Part shown: positions 50,249 to 58,804 of the stretch, in pieces
Position numbering within the stretch: position 1 is the first letter of the stretch
Layout of the letters: each line of letters begins with the position of its first letter
Origin: Hyphomonadaceae bacterium UBA1849
GTDB lineage: Bacteria > Pseudomonadota > Alphaproteobacteria > Caulobacterales > Hyphomonadaceae
Reading direction: 5' to 3'
DNA length: 64,000 nt
Assembly (NCBI GenBank): GCA_002338565.1
Contig: DDIN01000005.1
Coordinates: forward strand, 9,057-73,056
Program-made: the position numbers and the translations under genes
The notes under the pieces: model-generated
What the model saw: the letters and a program-made list of their open reading frames with translations, nothing else
Told to the model about the DNA's origin: nothing
Database searches by the model: none

Positions 50249-51187
50249 CTAGCCGAGCATTGAAAGCGTGATGGTGACTACAATCCCGAACACGATAAGA
50301 AGGCCCGCATCACGGTTGGATTTGAACAGTTGCAGGGCTACTGCATCACCCTTGGTTTTAAGCATAACCAGCTGCCAGATGAGATGACACATGAAGGCGA
50401 TAGTGATCATCACGCCGGGCACGCGCGGTCCGCCGTAAGACAGGGCAATGCCGATCAACAGGGCACACAGGCCATAAATGCCAGCAACCGCCGGAAGCGT
50501 CTTGTCTCCGAACAGGCGCGCGGTGGATTTGATGCCGACAATCGCATCGTCTTTCACATCCTGACGCGCATAGATGGTGTCATAGCCAATCGTCCATGCA
50601 ATCAGGCCCAGATAGAATAACGCTGCCCAGAAATAGTCGTTGCCGCCAGCGGTAAAATACCCGACAGGGAAGCCCCAATTAAAGGTGATGCCGAGCCATG
50701 CTTGCGGCCACCATGTGATCCGCTTCATAAACGGGTAGGCGACGACCAGCGGAATTGAGAGAAGTGCCACGATCTTAGCGGCAAGCGGCAGGAAGAGCAG
50801 AACGACTAGCCCCACAGCCAGTTGTGCCGCCAGCCAGATATAGGCCTGCGTTCGCGTAACCGCGCCGGATGGCAGAGGGCGCTCTGTCGTGCGGGCAACC
50901 TGCCGGTCGAGGTCTTCATCAGCCAGATCATTAATGGTGCAGCCTGCGCCGCGCATGGCGATCGCGCCAATACCAAACAGAATACCGTAAAGGAGGTTCG
51001 TAGCGCGCCAGCCGACATCAAGCCCAGCAAAGGCAACACCCATCCAGCATGGAATCGCCAGCAGCCAGAAACCGATAGGGCGATCAAATCGCGAAAGACG
51101 CGCAAAGCCCTGAAGGGACTGCGGAAGATAGTCCACCCATGATGGTGGCGCGTCTGCTGGTCTTGCGGTCTGTGCGGTCATGCCCAT
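50249..51187 (-). CDS. ubiA: 4-hydroxybenzoate polyprenyltransferase
   Basis: Encodes 312 residues from ATG 51187 (ATG 51181 and a TTG at 51214 are alternatives). UbiA joins the isoprenoid tail to 4-hydroxybenzoate in ubiquinone synthesis, in the inner membrane. The first Asp-rich motif is INDLADEDLDRQVARTTERPL, the second is YDTIYARQDVKDDA, with about eight helices; FDRPIGFWLLAIPCWMGV is typical for the N-terminus. Divergent from rsmE. Confidence 0.96.
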   Translation of the reverse strand: MGMTAQTARPADAPPSWVDYLPQSLQGFARLSRFDRPIGFWLLAIPCWMGVAFAGLDVGWRATNLLYGILFGIGAIAMRGAGCTINDLADEDLDRQVARTTERPLPSGAVTRTQAYIWLAAQLAVGLVVLLFLPLAAKIVALLSIPLVVAYPFMKRITWWPQAWLGITFNWGFPVGYFTAGGNDYFWAALFYLGLIAWTIGYDTIYARQDVKDDAIVGIKSTARLFGDKTLPAVAGIYGLCALLIGIALSYGGPRVPGVMITIAFMCHLIWQLVMLKTKGDAVALQLFKSNRDAGLLIVFGIVVTITLSMLG

Positions 51188-51271
51188 CGAATCCGAAGTG
51201 TCTGTGAGTCCCAAATCACACTATAGCTGTTTTTCTTGCCCTTTATGAAGAGGAATGCCAAACCTTCTGCC

Positions 51272-52069
51272 ATGACTACCCGGCCACGACTTTTCGTACC
51301 GACTGACCTTGTTCCTGGCGGGCCAGTTGCACTGGATGAAGCGCAATCGAAATACCTCTTCCGTGTGATGCGTCTGGAGGTGGGAAACGAGGTGCGTGTC
51401 TTCAATGGGCGGCATGGCGAATGGCTTGCTCGTGTCACTGAAATCCTTGGGAAATCGGCCGGAATTCTGAAAGTTGAAGAAAAATTGCGCGGACAGCACA
51501 AACTGACCGACCTTCAGCTTTTGTTTGCGCCGCTCAAGAAAACGCGGACGGATTTCGTCGTTGAAAAAGCGACTGAGCTGGGCGTGGAAGTGATCCAGCC
51601 GGTAGTCACGGAATTTACCCAGTCGGAGCGAGTGCGGACCGACCGCATGGAACGCCTCGCAATGGAGGCTGCGGAGCAGACCGAGCGTCTGAACATGCCG
51701 CGCGTATGTGATGCCAAGCCTCTGATGCTGGCTCTTTCTGAACTGCCAGATGATCGCCGCGTGTATTACTGCGATGAACGCGGTGACGATGAAGCGGCTG
51801 AATGGGGCGGCGAGGATAATCGTGCACGTCCGATGGCGGATGTTCTCAACGAACACCATGTTGGTTCGGCGGCTATTTTGATCGGACCTGAGGGCGGGTT
51901 CTCACCGAAAGAGCGCGAAATCCTGCGGAAGCTGGATGGCGTTTATCCGGTGTCTCTAGGGCCGCGTATCCTGCGGGCTGAAACGGCGGCAGTTGCAGCG
52001 CTGACCCTGTATCAGGCGATTTGTGGGGATTGGCGCGCCGCCGGAGATGGAACCGGTACAGACGAATAG
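51272..52069 (+). CDS. rsmE: 16S rRNA (uracil-1498-N3)-methyltransferase
   Basis: Encodes 265 residues from ATG 51272 (an in-frame ATG at 51245 is an alternative). RsmE has a PUA-like N-terminal domain (RLFVPTDLVPGGPVALDEAQ, YLFRVMRLEVGNEVRVFNG) and a SPOUT methyltransferase domain. The latter has KKTRTDFVVEKATELGV, AILIGPEGGFSPKERE and SLGPRILRAETAA, which form the knot that binds SAM. It methylates the decoding-site region of 16S rRNA. It converges on the symporter gene. Confidence 0.96.
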   Translation: MTTRPRLFVPTDLVPGGPVALDEAQSKYLFRVMRLEVGNEVRVFNGRHGEWLARVTEILGKSAGILKVEEKLRGQHKLTDLQLLFAPLKKTRTDFVVEKATELGVEVIQPVVTEFTQSERVRTDRMERLAMEAAEQTERLNMPRVCDAKPLMLALSELPDDRRVYYCDERGDDEAAEWGGEDNRARPMADVLNEHHVGSAAILIGPEGGFSPKEREILRKLDGVYPVSLGPRILRAETAAVAALTLYQAICGDWRAAGDGTGTDE

Positions 52070-52115
52070 TCTGACAGGTCCAGTCCGCGACGGCGCTCCT
52101 CCCAAGCTTTTTGCT

Positions 52116-53435
52116 CTAACGTGTCGCCTCGTGGCGGAACACGTCTTCGTCGAGTTCACCTTCCCATTTGGCGACGGCAGAGGCGACGGCAGCGTCACCA
52201 GTGACGTTTGTCATGGTGCGCATCATGTCGAGCAGGCGGTCAAACGGGAAGATCATGGCGATGATCAGAAGCGACTGTTCCTCACTCACGCCGATGGATG
52301 AGAGTACGGCCGAAGCGAGCAGCAGGCCCGCGCTCGGGATCGCCGCCGCTCCAATAGAGGTGAGCGTCGCGCCCAGAGCCACTGACAGATACATGGCCGG
52401 TGTCATGTCGATGCCAAGCGCTTGCGCAGCAAAGAGAGCCACCATGCCGAGATAGATGGCCGTGCCGTCCATATTCACCGTCGCGCCAACCGGCAGCACG
52501 GATGCAGCGACAGACTTCTTGATACCGAGGTTTTCAGAAACGTTCTCGATCGTTACCGGCAGTGTGCCCGCGCTGGATGCCGTGGAATAAGCAACGGCCT
52601 GAGCATCACGAATACCGCCGAAGAAGCGCATGAACGGAAGGCCCAGCATGCCTTTTACAATGCCGAGGCCGTAAACCAGAACGATGTGAACGATGCACGC
52701 CAGATAGAGACCAATGGTGAGCAGGCCCAGATTAGCAAGGATCGCCAGGCCCTTGGTTGCCATAACCCAGCTCATCAGGAAGAAGACGCCGAAAGGCGCA
52801 AGTTCCATCACCATCACGGTGACCTTCATCATGACTTCAGCGGCTGATTCGATCATAGACTGAACCGGCTTGGCTTTCTCTTTCGCCATCAGGCAGCCAA
52901 CGCCGAAAATGATCGCGAAGAAGATGATGCCCAGAACGTCTTGTGCGGCGAGGGCTTCAGCAGGGTTGGTCGGGATGATTGCCAGAAGCTTGTCTGCAAT
53001 GCTTGCATCCGCCGCTGACGCTGCCGAAATCCGGTCACTGACCGCGCTTTGAGAGCTTGTATCTGCGAGGATTTCTACGCCATTACCCGGTTGGAAAATC
53101 GTGCCCATCAGCAGGCCGATCGATACGGCGATGAACGTTGTGCCGAGATAAAGAGCGATGGCTTTACCGCCGAGGCTACCGAGCTTTTTCGGGTCACCCA
53201 TCGCCGTGACGCCGGCAACAAGCGTGGTGAAAATCAGCGGAACGACCAGCATTTTGATCAGGCGTACAAAGCCGTCGCCGAATGGCTTGAGCCAAGTGTC
53301 AGCGAAATTCGCTACGGCTGCGGAGTTACCCGTCCATTCGCCTGCGGGGTAGTAAAGCAAAAGGCCCACTAACAGGCCGAGCACAAGGCCCAGCATGACC
53401 CGTTTCCAGAGTGTGATTTCGAACCAGGCTTTCAT
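52116..53435 (-). CDS. Dicarboxylate/amino acid:cation symporter (DAACS family)
   Basis: Encodes 439 residues with about eight helices and two re-entrant loops. The family motifs are AYSTASSAGTLPVTIENV (HP1 serine-rich loop), VLPVGATVNMDGTAIYLG (TM7 N-M-D-G-T) and GIPSAG-like AAIPSAGLLLAS (HP2). This matches GltP/DctA-type transporters that take up glutamate, aspartate or C4-dicarboxylates with H+ or Na+. The ribosome binding site GAGGGG is inside a perfect 7-bp hairpin (53443-53462), which could damp translation. ATG 53435. Confidence 0.94.
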   Translation of the reverse strand: MKAWFEITLWKRVMLGLVLGLLVGLLLYYPAGEWTGNSAAVANFADTWLKPFGDGFVRLIKMLVVPLIFTTLVAGVTAMGDPKKLGSLGGKAIALYLGTTFIAVSIGLLMGTIFQPGNGVEILADTSSQSAVSDRISAASAADASIADKLLAIIPTNPAEALAAQDVLGIIFFAIIFGVGCLMAKEKAKPVQSMIESAAEVMMKVTVMVMELAPFGVFFLMSWVMATKGLAILANLGLLTIGLYLACIVHIVLVYGLGIVKGMLGLPFMRFFGGIRDAQAVAYSTASSAGTLPVTIENVSENLGIKKSVAASVLPVGATVNMDGTAIYLGMVALFAAQALGIDMTPAMYLSVALGATLTSIGAAAIPSAGLLLASAVLSSIGVSEEQSLLIIAMIFPFDRLLDMMRTMTNVTGDAAVASAVAKWEGELDEDVFRHEATR

Positions 53436-53442
53436 CAGTCTA

Positions 53443-53462
53443 CCCCTCAGAAGTTTGAGGGG
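53443..53462 (-). promoter_or_regulatory. Hairpin containing the Shine-Dalgarno site of the symporter gene
   Basis: On the minus strand CCCCTCA, loop AACTTC, TGAGGGG forms a perfect 7-bp stem whose 3' arm holds GAGGGG, about seven bases before the start codon. Folding would block ribosome binding; temperature, a protein or an sRNA could release it. Confidence 0.5.
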
Positions 53463-53550
53463 AGCCTAGAGCGTCTTTTAGCGAAAGCAACTCACTTCAA
53501 AGCGAAGTTCGCCCTGATGCGCGCCTTGCCTGTTGATTGGTCCGTTATGC

Positions 53551-54747
53551 TTAAGCGGTCTCTTTTGCACCGTGTGAAGACATAAGGTCAGCAAAGCGAC
53601 GGAAGAGATAGAAGCTGTCCTGTGGGCCAGGAGAGGCTTCAGGGTGGTGCTGAACCGAAATGATCGGCTTGCCCGCAACGCGCAGACCGGAGTTTGTGCC
53701 ATCGAACAGAGACACGTGAGACTGCTCGACACTGTTTGGCAAGGTTGCTGGGTCAACTGTGAAGCCGTGGTTCATGGAGACGATCTCTACCTTGCCGGTT
53801 GAGAGGTCTTTCACCGGATGGTTCGCGCCATGGTGACCCTGAGCCATTTTCATGGTTCTGGCACCGAGAGCGAGCGCCAGCATCTGGTGACCGAGGCAAA
53901 TGCCGAGAATCGGCAGGTCGGATGCAATAAGCTTCTGGATTTCCGGTACGGCGTAAACACCCGTCGCTGCTGGGTCGCCTGGGCCGTTAGACAGGACCAC
54001 GCCGTCCGGCTTGAGTGCCAGAACGTCTTCCGCTGTCGCATTGCCCGGCAGAACGGTGCAGCGTGCGCCGACTTCGGAAAGGTTGCGCAGGATGTTTTTC
54101 TTCACACCGAAGTCGAGAACAACAACGTGGAAGTCACCGCTTTCCAGTGCAGTGAAGCCTGAATCCCATTTCCAGTTCTGTTCGGCATGTGCGTATTCCG
54201 CGTCAGGGCCGACGACCTTGGCCAGATCAGCGCCTTCCATGCCTGCAAATCCGGCAAGTTCTGCCTTCAGATCAGCAATTGAAACTGTTTCGTCTGGTGA
54301 AATATGCGCGATAATGCCGTTCACCATGCCCTTTTCACGGATGAGCCGGGTGATTGAACGCGTGTCCACGCCGGACAGACCGACAATGCCCTTCTTCGTC
54401 AGCCAGGCGTCGAAATGGTCCACAGCGCGCCAGTTTGATGGCGGCGTGATCGTGCCGCGGAAGATGGCGCCGCGCGCAGCTTTCTCTGCATTTACAGAGC
54501 TTTCTTCCTGATCCTGATCGTTTGCGCCGACATTACCAATGTGCGGGAAGGTGAAAACAACCATCTGGGATGCGTAAGACGGGTCCGTCAGGATTTCCTG
54601 ATATCCGGTGATCGCCGTGTTGAAGCAGACCTCTGCGATGGCTGTACCTTTAGCGCCATTGCCGCGCCCGAAGTAAACCTCGCCGCTCGCCAGAACCAGC
54701 GCGCCGGTCGCTTCAATCTGTTCTTGATTCTCGGTGAGGAAAGGCAT
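53551..54747 (-). CDS. carA: Carbamoyl-phosphate synthase small subunit
   Basis: Encodes 398 residues from ATG 54747, preceded by AGGAAG. CarA supplies ammonia from glutamine for carbamoyl phosphate in pyrimidine and arginine synthesis. N-terminal domain: LASGEVYFGRGNGAKGTAIAE, FNTAITGYQEILTDPSYA. The glutaminase triad is in GICLGHQMLALALG (Cys) and SVQHHPEASPGP (His, Glu). carB is not in the window. A longer frame to 54825 is unsupported. Confidence 0.98.
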   Translation of the reverse strand: MPFLTENQEQIEATGALVLASGEVYFGRGNGAKGTAIAEVCFNTAITGYQEILTDPSYASQMVVFTFPHIGNVGANDQDQEESSVNAEKAARGAIFRGTITPPSNWRAVDHFDAWLTKKGIVGLSGVDTRSITRLIREKGMVNGIIAHISPDETVSIADLKAELAGFAGMEGADLAKVVGPDAEYAHAEQNWKWDSGFTALESGDFHVVVLDFGVKKNILRNLSEVGARCTVLPGNATAEDVLALKPDGVVLSNGPGDPAATGVYAVPEIQKLIASDLPILGICLGHQMLALALGARTMKMAQGHHGANHPVKDLSTGKVEIVSMNHGFTVDPATLPNSVEQSHVSLFDGTNSGLRVAGKPIISVQHHPEASPGPQDSFYLFRRFADLMSSHGAKETA

Positions 54748-54845
54748 AATAGGGCTTCCTTGTTCAAAAAGGGGCGGTGAGGACCGCCGGGCAAACGCGC
54801 GAGGAAGTATCTTTCGCGGGAACAATCGTCAAGCTGGTAACGTAG

Positions 54846-54851
54846 TATAAT
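54846..54851 (+). promoter_or_regulatory. Candidate -10 box upstream of the YqeY-type gene
   Basis: TATAAT is a perfect -10 hexamer in the 159-bp divergent region between carA and the YqeY gene, 55 bp before the start codon. The upstream -35 position (about 54823) is poor, so support is modest. Confidence 0.35.
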
Positions 54852-54906
54852 ATCAACGAAACTGCCGTTTACTGAGATTGAAAGCCAAGAGAAGCACTGA
54901 TTCCAT

Positions 54907-55392
54907 ATGACGGATCCGAAAACACACACGCCGAAACTGCGCGCACTGCTGGAAGCTGACCTTTCACGCGCCGAAACCGACGATAGTGATTCTGTAGAAG
55001 CAGCGACGCTGCGCCTTGCCATGTGCGCGGTTCATGACCGTGACGCGGATGCGCGTGCGCACGACCAGTGCGAAGGCTGCGACGACTCAGTTATCCGCGA
55101 TGTACTGTCTTTGATGGTGCGACAGCGTGAAGAGTCTGCAGACCGTTATGAAAATGCAGGCCGGATCGAAATGGCCGACCGCGAGCGCGACGAACTCGAA
55201 ATCCTTCAGCGCTATCTGCCTAAGACAATCGCAGGCGAAGAACTCGAAGAAGTTGTTCAGGATGTGATTGGCGACCTTGAAGCTCGAAGCCTGAAAGACC
55301 TCGGTCGCTGCATGACCGAACTCAAATCCCGCTATCCAGACCAGCTCGACAGCTGCGAGGCGGGTCGCAAAGTGCGCGCAGCCCTCGGCTGA
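54907..55392 (+). CDS. GatB/YqeY domain protein
   Basis: Encodes 161 residues. YqeY-type proteins share the tail domain of GatB (tRNA-dependent amidotransferase) and may bind tRNA. AHDQCEGCDDSVIRDVLSLMVRQ, DRERDELEILQRYLPKTIAGEELEEVV and LGRCMTELKSRYPDQLD match the family. The Cys-x-x-Cys in CEGC is not a general family feature that I know. Commonly placed near carA, dnaG and rpoD; carA is divergent here. Confidence 0.88.
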   Translation: MTDPKTHTPKLRALLEADLSRAETDDSDSVEAATLRLAMCAVHDRDADARAHDQCEGCDDSVIRDVLSLMVRQREESADRYENAGRIEMADRERDELEILQRYLPKTIAGEELEEVVQDVIGDLEARSLKDLGRCMTELKSRYPDQLDSCEAGRKVRAALG

Positions 55393-55399
55393 TAAGCGC

Positions 55400-56170
55400 C
55401 TACCAGACGCCCTTCGTCAGACCATTCCAGATATAGCCACCAAAGGTTGGCGCGTAATACTGCTTTGATGGCATCTCGACCTTGTAAGGCGCTAGCGTGC
55501 CATTCACCGCATCATCCATCGCTTGCATGACAATATCGCGCGATCCCGCAGCGATCCGCCAGATATAAGTGTGGAAGTTGTCATCGGCCTGAGCCTGTAC
55601 CTGCGACTGGTAGAGAATATCGCCGGTATCGACGCCTTCATCGACGATATGAACTGTCGCGCCGAAGTGCTCGGGCTCGCCATTGGCAAGCGCGAAATAG
55701 CCTCCAAACATGCCGCGATATGCCGGGTTAATGCCTGAATGGTAGTTGATGAACGGCGCTTTGATGGCTTTCAGCGTCTTCTTCTTCAGCATCCGGCAAT
55801 TGATGACGAAAACGGCTGTCGGGTCAAAGCGCTGCAAGGCTTCAATGGCTTCGGCGTCGTTTGCGCTGGAGACGCGGATGAGGTTCTCAAGCTCCGGCAT
55901 GGCGGGCTGAAGGTTTTCCTCATCGATCATCCGGTTGATGACGTCATGCGTCCGGCGCTTAGTGAGTTTGATTGGAAGGCGTGCGGCCTGCATGCTGGCA
56001 ACCGTCATCGGGCCGAGAATGCGGGCGCGGCGTTTCCAGAACGTTTTCGCCGGTTCACCGTCTTCCAGAATGACGGGAAAGTCTCCGAACTTCTCTCGAA
56101 GCGCGTTGATCATAATCCACGCATGTGGCGCATCTGCACATAAAGCGACGATTTTTGGCTGTACGGTCAT
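55400..56170 (-). CDS. Formyltransferase family protein
   Basis: Encodes 256 residues. It has the formyltransferase N-terminal fold: VALCADAPHAWIMINALRE, NCRMLKKKTLKAIKAPFINYHSGINPAYRG with the Asn-x-His-x-Gly catalytic loop (INYHSG), and HIVDEGVDTGDILYQ with the Asp. It resembles methionyl-tRNA formyltransferase/GART enzymes but is shorter and lacks the tRNA-binding C-domain, so the acceptor is probably a sugar nucleotide or other small molecule. No LPS sugar genes are adjacent. Convergent with the YqeY gene. Confidence 0.88.
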   Translation of the reverse strand: MTVQPKIVALCADAPHAWIMINALREKFGDFPVILEDGEPAKTFWKRRARILGPMTVASMQAARLPIKLTKRRTHDVINRMIDEENLQPAMPELENLIRVSSANDAEAIEALQRFDPTAVFVINCRMLKKKTLKAIKAPFINYHSGINPAYRGMFGGYFALANGEPEHFGATVHIVDEGVDTGDILYQSQVQAQADDNFHTYIWRIAAGSRDIVMQAMDDAVNGTLAPYKVEMPSKQYYAPTFGGYIWNGLTKGVW

Positions 56171-56268
56171 GGCACATCTCCGGCTGTTCAGGGCCGGAGA
56201 TGCAGAAACCGTGCAATTTCGTCAGTTATGCGGTGCAGTTGTGGATAACAAGCGCGTGAACAGGCAGC

Positions 56269-57207
56269 TCAATAGCCCGGATCGTGTTCTTCCTGACCGA
56301 TGAGATCGGTGCTGTATGGCGTGGTCTGGTACATATTGTTGATCCAGTTGCCGAACAGCAAATGCGCGTGTGACCGCCAGCGGTTGAGTGGCGGTTGCTT
56401 CGGATCATCATCCGGGAAGTAGTTGTGCGGGATCTGCATATCGATGCCAGCATCAATGTCGCGGAAATACTCTTCCGCGAGCGAAGTGGAATCATACTCG
56501 ATATGGTTGAACACATAGAGACGGTTACATTTGCGCTCATGCACGATGCAGAGGCCCGTCTCGTCTGAATTCATAAGAACTTCTAGCCCGTCGACTTTCT
56601 CAACGTCTTCTGCGCGGCACTCGGTCCAGCGAGAGACCGGGATCATGAAGTCGTCAGAAAAGCCATTCATGTAAGGTGAGGACGGTACCAGATTGTGGTG
56701 GCGGTAAACACCGAACAGTTTCCGGTCGAGTACGTATTTCGGCACGCGGTGGAAGTGCCAGATCGCAGCCATTGCGCCCCAGCAGATGTTCAGCGTCGAG
56801 TGGACGTTCGTGGCTGTCCAATCGAAGATTTCTTTCATCTCGTCCCAATAGGTGACGTCCTCGAATTCGAGCGTTTCGACCGGCGCGCCCGTGATGATGA
56901 AGCCGTCAAACTTCTGGTCCTTGATCTCATCCCAGGTCTGATAAAAGGACAGGAGATGCTCTGCCGAAGTGTTCTTCGGTGTGTGGCCGCCAACCCGCAC
57001 CAGCGTAAACTCGACCTGAAGAGGCGAGGCGCCTATCAGGCGCGCCATCTGAAGTTCGGTGCGGATTTTGTTTGGCATCAGATTCAACAGGCCGATGCGC
57101 ATAGGTCGGATGTCCTGACGATCGGCAAAGCGTTCAGTCTTAACGCGCACGCCTTCTTGCAGAAGGTGTTCGCGTGCAGGCAGGCCATCAGGAATACGTA
57201 TTGGCAT
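56269..57207 (-). CDS. metA: Homoserine O-acyltransferase (MetA type, predicted acetyl specificity)
   Basis: Encodes 312 residues. The catalytic Cys is in LNICWGAMAAIWHF, the His and Glu in FNHIEYDS, as in MetA proteins that activate homoserine for methionine synthesis. The residue that sets acyl-CoA choice (Gly111 in E. coli, succinyl; Glu111 in the acetyl-using enzymes) falls in GAPVETLEFEDVTYW, where Glu is present, so an O-acetyltransferase is predicted. This rests on published family knowledge and alignment from memory. A palindromic hairpin lies 62 bp upstream; a SAM-II riboswitch was looked for and not found. Confidence 0.93.
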   Translation of the reverse strand: MPIRIPDGLPAREHLLQEGVRVKTERFADRQDIRPMRIGLLNLMPNKIRTELQMARLIGASPLQVEFTLVRVGGHTPKNTSAEHLLSFYQTWDEIKDQKFDGFIITGAPVETLEFEDVTYWDEMKEIFDWTATNVHSTLNICWGAMAAIWHFHRVPKYVLDRKLFGVYRHHNLVPSSPYMNGFSDDFMIPVSRWTECRAEDVEKVDGLEVLMNSDETGLCIVHERKCNRLYVFNHIEYDSTSLAEEYFRDIDAGIDMQIPHNYFPDDDPKQPPLNRWRSHAHLLFGNWINNMYQTTPYSTDLIGQEEHDPGY

Positions 57208-57269
57208 TTTTTAATCTGTTCCGAACTTAAAAATCTCCGTGCAGGGCACGATGTACTCTTAAATGGTGT

Positions 57270-57288
57270 GTTTGCCATGAATGCAAAC
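57270..57288. promoter_or_regulatory. Palindrome between metA and add
   Basis: GTTTGC 57270-57275 and GCAAAC 57283-57288 are perfect arms around a 7-base loop, with partial symmetry beyond. It lies in the divergent metA/deaminase region and could be the site of a methionine-type regulator; no known consensus matched. Confidence 0.35.
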
Positions 57289-57380
57289 AAAAGCAGGGTG
57301 TGCGGCCTCAATTCGCCGCGAGGCCAGACGCTCAAATCTGTGCTAGACTAGGGGCGAGATACGAAAATGGAGGCCTGAAA

Positions 57381-58400
57381 ATGAGCGAACTGAAAGACCT
57401 GATTACAGAGCTTCCAAAGGCTGAGCTTCACCTTCACCTTGAAGGCTCTCTTGAACCGGAAATGATGTTCGAGCTGGCAAAGCGGAACGGCGTCACGCTC
57501 AAATATGGCTCGGTTGAGGAAATCCGCGCAGCCTATGACTTTTCCAATCTGCAGGACTTTCTGGACCTGTATTATCAGGGCATGGGCGTTCTGCTGAAGG
57601 AGCAGGATTTCTACGACCTGACCTCGGCCTATCTGACGAAAGCTGCCGCAGACAATGTGTGTCATGTTGAGGTGTTCTTTGACCCGCAGGCGCATATGGA
57701 GCGCGGCGTCAGCTTTGAAACAGTCCTTAGCGGCATCACGCGCGCGCTCGAAGACGGACATATCCGTCATGGCATCACCTACAAGCTTATCATGTGCTTC
57801 CTGCGCCATCTGAGCGAGGAGGAAGCCTTTGCGCTGCTCGAAGTGGCGACGCCTCATCTGGCAAAGATTGATGGGGTCGGCCTCGATTCTTCAGAGCTGG
57901 GGCATCCGCCGAGCAAGTTCGAACGCGCCTTCAAAGAGGCGCAGGCGCTCGGTCTGAAACTTGTCGCGCACGCTGGAGAAGAGGGGCCGCCTGAATATGT
58001 CTGGGAGGCGCTCAACCTTCTCAAGATTGACCGGATTGACCATGGCAATGCTGCCGCCCGCGATGATGAGCTGATTGACCATCTGATCGAGACGGGCATG
58101 ACGCTGACCATGTGCCCGCTCTCCAATCAGCGTCTGTGCGTTACGCCGGACCTGACCGAGAATCCACTGGCGCATCTCCTCCGCTCAGGGGTGCGGGTCA
58201 CCGTGAATTCTGATGACCCGTCCTATTTCGGCGGCTATGTGAACGACAATTACATCGCGATTGCCGACGCGCTCGACCTTTCCATGCCGGAGATCGTCAT
58301 GCTTGCGCGCAACAGCTTTATCGGCTCGTTCCTGAGCGATGTGGATAAGGAAGCTGCGCTAGACCAGATTGACGCTGTTTATGAGCAGCACCGGCACTAG
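57381..58400 (+). CDS. Adenosine/adenine deaminase family protein
   Basis: Encodes 339 residues from ATG 57381, which has GGAGG eight bases before it; the longer frame to 57300 is not supported. The zinc motifs are PKAELHLHLEGSLEPE, LVAHAGEEGP, IDHGNAA, and the late VNSDDPSYFGG. MCPLSNQRLCV and GVRVTVNSDDP with YFGGYVNDNY are more like adenine deaminases (ADE group) than true adenosine deaminases, so adenine to hypoxanthine is the favoured reaction in purine salvage. Followed by the convergent VOC gene. Confidence 0.9.
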   Translation: MSELKDLITELPKAELHLHLEGSLEPEMMFELAKRNGVTLKYGSVEEIRAAYDFSNLQDFLDLYYQGMGVLLKEQDFYDLTSAYLTKAAADNVCHVEVFFDPQAHMERGVSFETVLSGITRALEDGHIRHGITYKLIMCFLRHLSEEEAFALLEVATPHLAKIDGVGLDSSELGHPPSKFERAFKEAQALGLKLVAHAGEEGPPEYVWEALNLLKIDRIDHGNAAARDDELIDHLIETGMTLTMCPLSNQRLCVTPDLTENPLAHLLRSGVRVTVNSDDPSYFGGYVNDNYIAIADALDLSMPEIVMLARNSFIGSFLSDVDKEAALDQIDAVYEQHRH

Positions 58401-58402
58401 CC

Positions 58403-58804
58403 TCAGGTCGCGGCGGTAAACTCGATGCGGATGCCGCCAGGCATGGCGCAGATGAAATGATTGATTGCCGCGCCTGACACGATCGGTTCTGGCGCAAACT
58501 CAATGCTGACATCATCGCGCTCGGCGAGCTGTGAGTGAAGTGCGGTGAGGTGATATTTGTCGGCGACTTTCAGTGCCAGATGGTGAAGGCCGATATTGGT
58601 TTTCCGGTCGAACTGCATTGCGGTGTTCGGCTCGGCAATCTGCCAGAGTGTGAGCATGGTGGTGCCGTCTGATACAAACACAGACGGGTAATCCGGCTTA
58701 CCGCCCACTTCTTCAAAGCCGAGAGCTTCTACAAAAAAGCCGGTCGCAGCTTTGAGGTCTGGTACGGAGAGGCCGACATGGTGGACGCCAAGTGTTGTGC
58801 TCAT
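58403..58804 (-). CDS. VOC family protein (glyoxalase/dioxygenase fold)
   Basis: Encodes 133 residues. The vicinal oxygen chelate pattern HHVGLSVPDLKAATGFFVEALGF, then IGLHHLALKVADKYHLTAL and EFAPEPI, GGIRIEFTA is clear. Metal-ligand His and Glu positions are present (HHVG, HHLAL, RIEF). The substrate is unknown; glyoxalase-like or resistance roles occur in the family. The start overlaps the PNPOx gene stop by four bases, so the two are translated together. Confidence 0.93.
   Translation of the reverse strand: MSTTLGVHHVGLSVPDLKAATGFFVEALGFEEVGGKPDYPSVFVSDGTTMLTLWQIAEPNTAMQFDRKTNIGLHHLALKVADKYHLTALHSQLAERDDVSIEFAPEPIVSGAAINHFICAMPGGIRIEFTAAT

Noticed and set aside
57208..57380. SAM-II riboswitch upstream of metA
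   Set aside because: Expected in alphaproteobacterial metA leaders, but the pseudoknot consensus was not found on the minus strand; only a simple palindrome and a small CGTG/CACG hairpin are present.
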